Part shown: positions 6,554 to 12,940 of the stretch, in pieces
How the letters are laid out: the number at the start of each line of letters is the position of its first letter
Numbering within the stretch: position 1 is the stretch's first letter
Origin: Syntrophomonas sp. UBA5288
GTDB taxonomy: Bacteria > Bacillota > Syntrophomonadia > Syntrophomonadales > Syntrophomonadaceae
DNA length: 13,515 nucleotides
Assembly: GCA_002408445.1 (NCBI GenBank)
Contig: DHSK01000197.1
Span: 39,451-52,965 of the forward strand
Direction: 5' to 3'
Made by a program: the position numbers and the translations under genes
The notes under the pieces: generated by a model
The model's input: the letters and a program-made list of their open reading frames with translations, nothing else
What the model was told of the DNA's origin: nothing
Database searches by the model: none

Positions 6554-7324
6554 ATGCGGCAGCCAAGAAAGCGAAGTGAAAGTGGTATTTACCACATAAT
6601 CCTACGAGGAATCAACCGGCAAGATATTTTTTACGATGATGATGATTACCGGCATTTTTTAGAAACAATTAATCAAATGAAAACTGATGATCAATTTGGG
6701 GTTTACGGGTACTGCTTGATGACGAACCATGTTCATCTTCTTATTCGAGAAAATACCGATACGATATCGCGTATCATGAGCAGGGTCGGAACCAGCTATG
6801 CCTGGTGGTACAACCGGAAATACGGACGAAGCGGCCATGTTTTTCAAGGTCGTTATGGAAGCGAATGCGTTGAAAACAACGAGTATATGTTAACCGTGAT
6901 TCGATACATACACAATAATCCGGTCAAAGCTGGTATAGTCCAAGAACCGAGGGAATATCGATGGAGCAGTATTCATGCGTATTATGGTACATGGGAGTAC
7001 CCGTACGGATTAACCGAGCCCTCTTTCCCGCTGGGCATTTTTAATCAAGATCGAGAGAAAGCATTGCTGGCTTTTCATGAATTTATGAACCAGCAAAATG
7101 AAGATAAATGCCTTGAAAATGAAACCAAACAGCGCAAGACCGATTTAGAAGTGAAAACTGAGATTGAAAAACTAATGAACGGCGATTTTATCGGTATGCT
7201 TCAAGGTATGGAAAGAATCAGACGAAACGAAATCCTGAGGAAAGCTAAAAAAATCGACGGCGCATCCCTCAGGCAGATATCTCGAGTTACCGGGCTAAGT
7301 GTTGATATTGTTTTTAAGGCTTAA
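6554..7324 (+). CDS. REP-associated tyrosine transposase (RAYT, IS200-like Y1 family)
   Basis: The 256-residue protein has the Y1 transposase fold: N-terminal YHIILRGINRQDIF, the HUH metal motif H59-V-H61 in MTNHVHLL, GRSGHVFQGRYGSE, and the catalytic tyrosine block YIHNNPVKAG (Y118). The C-terminal part (about residues 185-256) adds a helical segment ending in a helix-turn-helix-like SLRQISRVTGLSVDIVFKA. It cuts and rejoins single-stranded DNA at palindromic ends. The gene sits between two inverted copies of the 29-bp repeat (6468-6496, 7330-7358), the genomic signature of RAYT/REP systems. All motifs are intact, so activity is plausible. The ribosome site is weak (GGTGA about 4 nt before ATG), compatible with low expression. 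Confidence 0.9.
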   Translation: MRQPRKRSESGIYHIILRGINRQDIFYDDDDYRHFLETINQMKTDDQFGVYGYCLMTNHVHLLIRENTDTISRIMSRVGTSYAWWYNRKYGRSGHVFQGRYGSECVENNEYMLTVIRYIHNNPVKAGIVQEPREYRWSSIHAYYGTWEYPYGLTEPSFPLGIFNQDREKALLAFHEFMNQQNEDKCLENETKQRKTDLEVKTEIEKLMNGDFIGMLQGMERIRRNEILRKAKKIDGASLRQISRVTGLSVDIVFKA

Positions 7325-7329
7325 TAATA

Positions 7330-7358
7330 GCCAACAAAAAGAACGTCCCTCCGTTGGA
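7330..7358. repeat. REP hairpin copy 2 (29 bp), right of the transposase
   Basis: It reads GCCAACAAAAAGAACG and ends CCGTTGGA. Relative to copy 3 it differs at two positions (CCGTTGGA instead of CTGTTGGC), one inside the arm and one at the tip. It starts 5 nt after the RAYT stop and ends 15 nt before the next gene's ATG, directly adjoining that gene's ribosome site. Confidence 0.85.
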
Positions 7359-7373
7359 AAGGAGCTATCACAT

Positions 7374-7694
7374 ATGCCAACCCCTATCGCTGCAGTAGTA
7401 GTTATCCTAATTATTGCTTGCCTGCTTTATGTTGGAGGTTTTCTATATTTAGTTATCCTGGCTTTATTACTTCTGGCCGGTAAACACCTATCCGTCCAAT
7501 CTAAGCTTGCCGGTAGGTGGAGGATAGACCGCCATATTTTTATCGCCCATTTGATAATCATTGGTTTGCCCGTGTTTATCGCTCTTATATTTCCGTTTTT
7601 CACTAAAACCATTGGCAATATTATCACCGTTTTCTTACTTTTTGGCGGAGCCTGCTGCTACTCTTTCTGTATGTCTTTAAAGAAAGAAGATTAA
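7374..7694 (+). CDS. Small hydrophobic membrane protein of unknown function
   Basis: The 106-residue protein begins MPTPIAAVVVILIIACLLYV. It has a long N-terminal hydrophobic stretch (about residues 5-36, possibly two segments), a short basic loop (VQSKLAGRWRIDRH), and two further membrane segments (about 55-75 and 78-99) before a charged tail KKED. I do not recognise a family. I chose the ATG at 7374 because AAAGGAG lies about 9 nt upstream; the frame extends further upstream but only through REP copy 2 and the end of the transposase gene. The gene is bounded by REP copies 2 and 3, so it may travel with the RAYT unit as cargo, or be a resident gene between scattered repeats. Confidence 0.55.
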   Translation: MPTPIAAVVVILIIACLLYVGGFLYLVILALLLLAGKHLSVQSKLAGRWRIDRHIFIAHLIIIGLPVFIALIFPFFTKTIGNIITVFLLFGGACCYSFCMSLKKED

Positions 7695-7700
7695 AAGGAA

Positions 7701-7729
7701 GCCAACAAAAAGAACGTCCCTCTGTTGGC
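7701..7729. repeat. REP hairpin copy 3 (29 bp)
   Basis: It is identical to the reverse complement of copy 1. It lies 6 nt after the membrane-protein stop and touches the stop codon (7730-7732) of the convergent CGGC-domain gene. Its hairpin could serve as a weak shared terminator; on the minus strand its 3' arm is followed by CTTCCTTTTA, only moderately T-rich. Confidence 0.85.
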
Positions 7730-8242
7730 CTAGTGGTGGGTGCCTTCGACTACCCGGATGCCCTTTTTTTCGATATTTCTTTTTATCTGTTGCGCATGCG
7801 GACACTTGGGATAATCACCTTCCAGCAGCATACAGGAAGAAAGGTGAACCACATCTATATCATATTTCATCAGGGTATCCACCAGACGGGATACTCTGCG
7901 TCCGGAACAGCCTCCGCAGGTGAAGAAGGCTATCATTTCGGCGTTGTCCCCGTACTGGGCAAACTGCTGCTGCCGGGTGTTAAAAGCTCTAAAACAGGCT
8001 ATGCCGGGGCAGACCTCAGATACTGTTTCACACCGCACTACCGCAATATGAATTTTATTCTTATCCTCCGGTGTTTTCTCAGCAAATTTTATGTAACGTT
8101 CCCGGGCCTTGTGTACATCATCCGCGGTAATCTCGTTGCGGCCGGTTTTTTTTGCATCGCTCTCCACTGCCTTAATGGCCATCTTACGCACAAAACCCGG
8201 GACCTTGTTGATCTCCTCCAAAGCTTCCTCACTCCACTGCAT
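7730..8242 (-). CDS. PCP_red-like plus CGGC domain protein
   Basis: The 170-residue protein has two parts. Residues 1-50 (MQWSEEALEEINKVPGFVRK ... EITADDVHKARERY) resemble the PCP_red domain, a small helical module found at the end of light-independent protochlorophyllide reductase subunits and in other redox proteins. Residues 63-170 form a CGGC domain: C71, C78-P-G, C83-F, TC109-G-G-C112-SGRR, HLSSC137, C147-PH149 and a final GTHH. The invariant cysteines and histidines suggest metal or iron-sulfur binding, but no activity is established for the family. It follows the cupin gene by 30 nt with ribosome site GGGGAGGG, so it is probably the last gene of the hcp-cupin operon and may act in the same nitrosative or oxidative stress response (inferred). 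Confidence 0.8.
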   Translation of the reverse strand: MQWSEEALEEINKVPGFVRKMAIKAVESDAKKTGRNEITADDVHKARERYIKFAEKTPEDKNKIHIAVVRCETVSEVCPGIACFRAFNTRQQQFAQYGDNAEMIAFFTCGGCSGRRVSRLVDTLMKYDIDVVHLSSCMLLEGDYPKCPHAQQIKRNIEKKGIRVVEGTHH

Positions 8243-8272
8243 CTTGAACCCTCCCCATTTACATATTGTCTA

Positions 8273-8593
8273 TCAGGACTTAATCATAATCAACAACATT
8301 TTAAATGGCTCCAGGGCCATTAATGCATGTGGTTCGTTGGCCGGCATAACTATATACTGTCCGCCGCTTAAAATGTTAACCTGACCCGAAATCCTGATTT
8401 CAACTTTTCCCTCCAAGACATGTACCATCGCATCATAAGGAGCCGTATGCTCACTTAATCCCTGCTCCCGGTCAAAGGCAAACAGGGTTACGGTTCCGCC
8501 CGGGCGGTTGATTATGGTTTTGCTTACCACCGAGTTCTGTTGATATTCGATACTTCCTCCGGTAGGAATTGCTGTTATGTTTTCCTTAGTCAT
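8273..8593 (-). CDS. Small single-domain cupin protein
   Basis: The 106-residue protein from the ATG at 8593 is one cupin barrel. The first motif region is LSEHTAPYDAMVHVLEGKVEI (H49, H58) and the second is GGQYIVMPANEPHALMAL (H89). The full metal set of cupins (two His, Glu, His) is not clearly complete, so metal binding is uncertain. AAGGGGG lies 7 nt before the chosen ATG; the frame continues 15 codons upstream into the intergenic hairpin, which I consider non-coding. It lies between hcp and the CGGC gene on the same strand. Proteins of this kind often bind small ligands or metals; the substrate here is unknown. Confidence 0.8.
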   Translation of the reverse strand: MTKENITAIPTGGSIEYQQNSVVSKTIINRPGGTVTLFAFDREQGLSEHTAPYDAMVHVLEGKVEIRISGQVNILSGGQYIVMPANEPHALMALEPFKMLLIMIKS

Positions 8594-8624
8594 GGATAAA
8601 CCCCCTTGCAGTATTAATTTAACA

Positions 8625-8661
8625 CCTCCTGCCAACACCTGGTGTTAGTGTTGACAGGAGG
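8625..8661 (-). terminator. Strong intergenic hairpin between hcp and the cupin gene (terminator or processing element)
   Basis: CCTCCTG and CAACAC pair with GTGTTG and CAGGAGG with one C/A mismatch, giving about 13 bp around a 9-nt loop. No long T run follows on the minus strand (TGTTAAATTAATAC), so it may be a leaky terminator or an mRNA-stabilising element that sets the hcp to cupin ratio. The inner AACACCTGGTGTT is itself a palindrome and could instead be a protein-binding site. Confidence 0.55.
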
Positions 8662-8671
8662 CGTATTATTA

Positions 8672-10288
8672 TTAGCCCAAAATGGCTGAAAGATCTTGAT
8701 CTACCGTGTTAATCGGCTTTATTCCAAAGCTGTCCACCAGTACCTTTAAAACATTGGGACTTACAAAGGCCGGTAAAGTTGGTCCCAGACGAATATCCTT
8801 AATACCAAGATACAACAAGCTTAAGAGTATGGAAACCGCTTTTTGCTCATACCATGAGAGCACCAGGGAAAGGGGCAGATCGTTTACGGTACAGTCAAAA
8901 GCCTCGGCCAGTGCCACTGCTACCTTAATGGCTGAATATGCATCATTGCATTGCCCCATATCAAGCAGTCGCGGAATCCCCTGTATATCACCTAGTTTCC
9001 GGTCATAGAAACGGTATTTGCCGCAGCCTAAAGTCAATACCAGGGTGTCAGACGGAGTATTTTCCACCAGTTCGGTGTAATAGTTACGTCCCGGCCGGGC
9101 ACCATCGCAGCCTCCTACCAGGAAAATATGCTTCAAATCCCCATTTTTAACGGCTGCTATTACTTTATCCGCCACTCCCAGTACGGTTTGATGGGCAAAG
9201 CCCACCAGTACTGAGCCTTTATCTTCAGTATTATCAAAACCGGGCATCTTTAAGGCCATGTTTATCAATTCCGTAAAATCTTTGGCTAAATGTTTTATAC
9301 CCGGCCATCCTACCGGACCGGTGGTAAAAATATTACCCCGATAACTTGCCTGCGGTTCCTGGATACAGTTGGTAGTCATGAGAATCGGTCCCGGAAAATC
9401 AGCAAATTCTTTTTTCTGGTTTTGCCAGGCGGTTCCAAAATTTCCGAACAGATGGGGATATTTCTTTAACTCCGGATAGCCGTGAGCCGGCAGCATCTCG
9501 CCATGGGTGTATATATCGATTCCTTTCCCCTCGGTTGCTTCCAATAGTAATTTTAAATCCTCAAGATCGTGTCCGGATACCAGTATACACTTGCCCGCCC
9601 GGTGGCCTAGAGGAACTTCAGTGGGTACCGGATGTCCGAATGCCGATGTATTGGCTGTATCAAGCAGTTCCATAACGCGAAGATTTACCTGGCCGCAGCG
9701 CATAACCAGATCCAGCCATTCCGTTAATTCCATCTCTTTACTGGCCAGAGCGGTCAGGGCTTCGAACATGAAGGAATAAACTTCGCTGTCTTCCTGACCT
9801 AAAATGGCGGCATGGTGCGCATAAGCGGCCACGCCTTTAACACCATACAAAAGCAATTCCTGCAATGACTGAATATCTGCATCAGCCTTTTTATCAATTA
9901 ATAGTCCGATTTTTTCACCTTGCTCTATAATTCCATCAATCGTTTCCGCCGGGATAAATTTCATGGCCGCATCGAGAGCCGGCCTGGAGCCACCAAACTG
10001 ATGTTTGAGGTCTTCCCGCCATGCTATCGCCTTTTTAATCAAAGCTGCCAAACGCTCTGGATCAAAATTAACATTGGTCAAGGTGGCAAAAATGGCTTCA
10101 GCTGTGAAACGCCCTATTTCGCTATCCAGCTCACCCTGCTTCTCCGCCTCATGTGCATACATGGCCAGGCCTTTGAGGGTATACAACAAAGCATCCTGCA
10201 TAGCTGCCACCTCAGGTTTCTTGCCGCATACCCCACTGACGGTACATGCAACTCCTCTTCCGGTTTGTTCACACTGGTTACAATACAT
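8672..10288 (-). CDS. hcp: Hydroxylamine reductase / hybrid-cluster protein (class I)
   Basis: The 538-residue protein starts MYCNQCEQTGRGVACTVSGV; the N-terminal cysteines C3-x2-C6-x8-C15-x5-C21 bind a cubane cluster and mark the class I type of strict anaerobes. Candidate ligands of the Fe-S-O hybrid cluster are all present: H240, E264, C308, C394 (the persulfide cysteine, GGCDGARPGRNYY), C422, C447, E481 and K483. Hcp reduces hydroxylamine in vitro and is best supported as an NO reductase protecting against nitrosative stress; it also works in S-nitrosylation in E. coli. No hcr reductase gene is adjacent. A strong ribosome site (AAGGAGG) precedes the ATG. An Rrf2-type regulator lies directly upstream and an inverted repeat covers the promoter. 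Confidence 0.95.
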   Translation of the reverse strand: MYCNQCEQTGRGVACTVSGVCGKKPEVAAMQDALLYTLKGLAMYAHEAEKQGELDSEIGRFTAEAIFATLTNVNFDPERLAALIKKAIAWREDLKHQFGGSRPALDAAMKFIPAETIDGIIEQGEKIGLLIDKKADADIQSLQELLLYGVKGVAAYAHHAAILGQEDSEVYSFMFEALTALASKEMELTEWLDLVMRCGQVNLRVMELLDTANTSAFGHPVPTEVPLGHRAGKCILVSGHDLEDLKLLLEATEGKGIDIYTHGEMLPAHGYPELKKYPHLFGNFGTAWQNQKKEFADFPGPILMTTNCIQEPQASYRGNIFTTGPVGWPGIKHLAKDFTELINMALKMPGFDNTEDKGSVLVGFAHQTVLGVADKVIAAVKNGDLKHIFLVGGCDGARPGRNYYTELVENTPSDTLVLTLGCGKYRFYDRKLGDIQGIPRLLDMGQCNDAYSAIKVAVALAEAFDCTVNDLPLSLVLSWYEQKAVSILLSLLYLGIKDIRLGPTLPAFVSPNVLKVLVDSFGIKPINTVDQDLSAILG

Positions 10289-10311
10289 TTTCCCTACCTC
10301 CTTATAAATAT

Positions 10312-10349
10312 AAGATAAATTGGATTATCTTAATCCACTATAGGGTCAA
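10312..10349 (-). promoter_or_regulatory. hcp promoter region with overlapping inverted repeats (candidate Rrf2 operator)
   Basis: Minus-strand TTGACC (10344-10349) and TAATCC (10322-10327, spacer 16) are the best promoter pair I see. Two perfect inverted repeats overlap the -10: GGATTA-N3-TAATCC (10322-10336) and AAGATAA-N6-TTATCTT (10312-10331). A bound dimer there would block transcription. The AAGATAA half-site recurs at the rrf2 promoter. Confidence 0.5.
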
Positions 10350-10362
10350 AATTATTAGTCCT

Positions 10363-10767
10363 CTACTTTCCGGTTATTAAATCGGCCAGAGTATTCTTAC
10401 CCAGTTCCGCCAGCATTGCATTTTGAGCCCTTACGAGTACCGGTCGCACTATGCAGGTTTTTTTGTTTTTGCACTCGTACCCGGGCAACAAACAGGGGTT
10501 AATGGCAAGTGGTCCTTCAATCGCAGCTACCACATCCGCAATGGTAATTTGATCTGCCGGTTTGGCTAACCTAACCCCCCCCTGGGTCCCTCGCTGGGTT
10601 ACTACCAATCCGTTAACGGAAAGAAGTTGGACCGTTTTTTTCAGAAACTCTTCCGGTATATCCTGGCGCTCGGAAATAATTTTGCTCGGCAGAACTTCTC
10701 CTGAAGGCTGCCCGGCCAATTCCAGCAATATTTTGATAGCATATTCTGTTTGTCTGGTGAGTTCCAT
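10363..10767 (-). CDS. Rrf2-family iron-sulfur transcriptional regulator (NsrR/IscR-like)
   Basis: The 134-residue protein has the Rrf2 winged-helix N-terminus (MELTRQTEYAIKILLELAG; wing VTQRGTQGGVRLAKP at about 56-70) and three cysteines in the cluster loop: C92-x6-C99-x5-C105. Such loops in IscR and NsrR hold a cluster that senses oxygen, NO or cluster status. The position 75 nt upstream of hcp on the same strand suggests it controls hcp, and NsrR is the known hcp repressor in enterobacteria. That is an inference by analogy, and a general redox or IscR-like role is possible. AGGGGCAGG precedes the ATG. The gene has its own promoter with an inverted repeat just downstream of the -10, consistent with autoregulation. 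Confidence 0.88.
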   Translation of the reverse strand: MELTRQTEYAIKILLELAGQPSGEVLPSKIISERQDIPEEFLKKTVQLLSVNGLVVTQRGTQGGVRLAKPADQITIADVVAAIEGPLAINPCLLPGYECKNKKTCIVRPVLVRAQNAMLAELGKNTLADLITGK

Positions 10768-10781
10768 AAAACCTGCCCCTT

Positions 10782-10846
10782 AAACAAGATAAAGTTAGTC
10801 TTATTTGTCTTGTTTATAAGATACTACTTATTTGGTTTTTTGACAA
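10782..10846 (-). promoter_or_regulatory. rrf2 promoter with downstream inverted repeat (candidate auto-operator)
   Basis: Minus-strand TTGTCA (10841-10846), 17 nt, TATCTT (10818-10823) is a good sigma-A promoter. The perfect arms AAACAAGA (10782-10789) and TCTTGTTT (10808-10815) begin just downstream of the -10, over the expected start point. The left arm runs into AAGATAA, the half-site also present at hcp. Confidence 0.55.
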
Positions 10847-10864
10847 TCCCCTATCACTAAAAAA

Positions 10865-10893
10865 TTGACGCCGGGACCAGGGCAATTTATAAT
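10865..10893 (+). promoter_or_regulatory. Sigma-A promoter of yedF
   Basis: TTGACG (10865-10870), exactly 17 nt, then a perfect TATAAT (10888-10893). It leaves a leader of about 60 nt before the ATG at 10963, rich in A/T. It is divergent from the rrf2 promoter, whose -35 is about 20 nt away. Confidence 0.7.
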
Positions 10894-10962
10894 TTTGTTA
10901 AAGAGATAATATATTATATAACTTATAGTTATAATTAAACAACTGTGAAAGGATGGTATCTG

Positions 10963-11544
10963 ATGAGTATAACGGTTGATGCGCGGGGATTATATTGTCC
11001 GCAGCCGGTTATCCTTACTAAACGGGCCATGGATGAGAATCCCGGGCAGGATATTATTACCCTGGTAGATAATCCCGCCGCACTGGAAAATGTTTGTAAG
11101 CTCGCCAAGAGTCAGGGTTATGATTATACAGTTAAAAATAACGGTTTGGAAAATATTATCGCGATGACCGGCTCCTGTGGTGAATGCGCCGAAGCAGCTG
11201 AAGACAAACGGGATGTAGCTATTCTGGTTAAAAGTGATCTTTTTGGTTCCGGCAACGATGAACTGGGTGCGATTTTGATGAAGAGCTTTATGTATGCTTT
11301 AACTGAGCTGAGTACTAATATCAGCCATCTGATTTTTATGAATGGCGGTGTACGGCTGACTACGGAAGGTTCCCCGGTCTTGGAGCACCTGCAGGTTCTG
11401 GAGGAGTCCGGGGTGGAAATACTGTCCTGCGGTACCTGTCTCGATTTTATGCAGCTTAAGGATAAATTAAAAGCAGGCCAGGTAACCAATATGTATACGG
11501 CTATCGAGACATTGACTAAATCGCCTAAATCGCTGATTTTTTAA
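10963..11544 (+). CDS. yedF: YedF-type sulfurtransferase-like protein (TusA-like plus DsrE-like)
   Basis: The 193-residue protein starts with a TusA/SirA-like domain (about residues 1-70) with the CPxP motif C12-P-Q-P15 in ARGLYCPQPVI and the block LVDNPAALENVCKLAK. A C-terminal DsrE/DsrF-like domain (about 88-193) follows, with SHLIFMNGGVRLT and a CGTC motif in ILSCGTCLDFM. This architecture is that of the selenium-metabolism-associated YedF family (TIGR03527), proposed to carry sulfur or selenium as a persulfide or selenide. No selD or selA is seen here, so a selenium role cannot be argued from context. I start at the ATG at 10963, which has AAAGGATGG upstream; an ATG six codons earlier would only add MKGWYL. 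It diverges from rrf2 and ends in a shared palindromic terminator. Confidence 0.88.
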   Translation: MSITVDARGLYCPQPVILTKRAMDENPGQDIITLVDNPAALENVCKLAKSQGYDYTVKNNGLENIIAMTGSCGECAEAAEDKRDVAILVKSDLFGSGNDELGAILMKSFMYALTELSTNISHLIFMNGGVRLTTEGSPVLEHLQVLEESGVEILSCGTCLDFMQLKDKLKAGQVTNMYTAIETLTKSPKSLIF

Positions 11545-11563
11545 TCAATCCGGTTACGCTCAA

Positions 11564-11607
11564 AAAAGGTCGTCCTGAAGGGCAATTGCCCTTCAGGACG
11601 ACCTTTT
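11564..11607. terminator. Bidirectional terminator, 44-bp perfect palindrome
   Basis: The two 22-bp arms are exact complements centred at 11585/11586 (AAAAGGTCGTCCTGAAGGGC and its complement, around AATT). Flanking A and T runs let it terminate both yedF (plus) and paaK (minus), whose stops lie 19 nt and 15 nt away. Confidence 0.92.
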
Positions 11608-11622
11608 AAATTATAACTGGTA

Positions 11623-12924
11623 TTATATGTTCCGCTTGTCTATAACTCTTTGGGCTTTGCCTTCACTGCGCGGAATGCTGCCGGGTTCTTTCAGGGTTAC
11701 TTTGGCCTGTATGCCAAGTGCGCTTTCCAGGTCTTTGCTTAACTTGCGGTTCAGTTGTTCCAATTTCCTGATTTCATCGCTGAAAACATTTTCGGAAACC
11801 TCAACCTGAACTTCCAATTCATCCAAAGTACCTACCCGAGTGACTACCAGCAGATAATGGGGTTCCACCCCGGCAGTATTTAATAATACGCTTTCCACCA
11901 TGGACGGGAATACATTTACTCCCCTGATAATTATCATATCATCGGAACGGGCCAGTACTTTATCTATACGCATATGAGTACGTCCGCAGGAACAGGGAGC
12001 CAGGTTTATCCGGGTCAGGTCACGGGTACGATATCTTACCATGGGCAAGGCTTCCTTGGCCAGAGTGGTTATGACCAGTTCTCCTATTTCTCCCGGCGGC
12101 AGGGTTTCGCCGGTAATGGGGTCTATTATCTCGGCAACAAAACAGTCTTCCCAGATATGGAGTCCATTTTTCTCCTCACATTCTATGGCTACACCAGGCC
12201 CCATAATCTCTGACAAACCATATATATCATAGGCATCAATACCCAGCTTGCCTTCTATATCATGGCGCATATTTTCCGACCAGGGCTCAGCTCCGAAAAT
12301 TCCGGCTTTAAGTTTCAACTGCTTGGGATCTATCCCCATCTTCTGCATAACTTCATACATATACAGTGCATAGGAAGGGGTACAGGTCAGTATCGTGGTA
12401 CCAAAATCCTGCATCAGCATAACCTGGCGGTTGGTATTTCCTCCCGAGGACGGTATGACTGATGCTCCGATCTTTTCTATACCGTAGTGCATCCCCAGTC
12501 CTCCCGTAAAGAGGCCATAGCCATATGAATTCTGAACTATCGAGTTGCGGGTTGCTCCGGCACAGGTCAGAGCACGAGCCAGCAGTTCAGCCCAGTTGTC
12601 TAAATCCTTGCGGCTGTAACCCACCACGGTAGGTTTGCCGGTGGTACCGGAAGAAGAATGGATCCTGACCACTTCGGTCATCGGTACGGCAAACAAGCCA
12701 AACGGGTAATTATCCCTTAAATCTTTTTTGGTGGTAAAAGGCATTTTCTGCAGATCTTCAAGTGATTGTATATCATGGGGTTTTACCCCGGCCTCGTCCA
12801 TCTTTTGCCGGTAATAATCCACAAAGGTATATTCTTTAAAAATCACCTCCTGCAGCCTTCTTAGTTTTAAAGACTCCAGTTCGGCCCGTGCCATAGTCTC
12901 AATTTCCTTATTCCAGTAGCTCAT
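11623..12924 (-). CDS. paaK: Phenylacetate-CoA ligase
   Basis: The 433-residue protein is an ANL-superfamily acyl-CoA ligase of the PaaK type and usual length. It shows the P-loop-like S90-SSGTTGKPT99 in RIHSSSGTTGKPTVVGYS, GAEPWSENMR (about 211-220), the A5 motif YGLSE (235-239), the RTRD motif (299-302) and the hinge RSDDMIIIRGVNVFP (326-340). A C-terminal alpha-beta domain ends in GKAQRVIDKR with the likely catalytic lysine. It activates phenylacetate (or another arylacetate such as indoleacetate) to its CoA thioester with ATP. The ATG at 12924 is supported by GGAGGAG; the open frame extends 41 codons upstream but only through the T-box leader. The Phe-type T-box suggests a link to phenylalanine oxidation or supply. 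It ends at a bidirectional terminator, so it appears monocistronic. Confidence 0.93.
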   Translation of the reverse strand: MSYWNKEIETMARAELESLKLRRLQEVIFKEYTFVDYYRQKMDEAGVKPHDIQSLEDLQKMPFTTKKDLRDNYPFGLFAVPMTEVVRIHSSSGTTGKPTVVGYSRKDLDNWAELLARALTCAGATRNSIVQNSYGYGLFTGGLGMHYGIEKIGASVIPSSGGNTNRQVMLMQDFGTTILTCTPSYALYMYEVMQKMGIDPKQLKLKAGIFGAEPWSENMRHDIEGKLGIDAYDIYGLSEIMGPGVAIECEEKNGLHIWEDCFVAEIIDPITGETLPPGEIGELVITTLAKEALPMVRYRTRDLTRINLAPCSCGRTHMRIDKVLARSDDMIIIRGVNVFPSMVESVLLNTAGVEPHYLLVVTRVGTLDELEVQVEVSENVFSDEIRKLEQLNRKLSKDLESALGIQAKVTLKEPGSIPRSEGKAQRVIDKRNI

Positions 12925-12940
12925 TATGCTCCTCCTCCTA

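Noticed and set aside
7299..7373. Upstream extension of the small membrane protein gene
   Set aside because: It reads through the end of the transposase gene and REP copy 2; the ATG at 7374 has its own ribosome site.
6468..7729. The three 29-bp hairpins as ordinary terminators only
   Set aside because: Copies 1 and 3 are exact inverted copies and one stands upstream of a gene; repeat conservation over the loop sequence shows they are REP elements rather than independent terminators.
7733..8323. Plus-strand open frame of about 196 codons
   Set aside because: It is opposite the CGGC-domain gene and shows no motif; it is a shadow of that gene.
9920..10318. Plus-strand open frames opposite hcp
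   Set aside because: hcp is intact with all cluster ligands, so the opposite frames are non-coding shadows.
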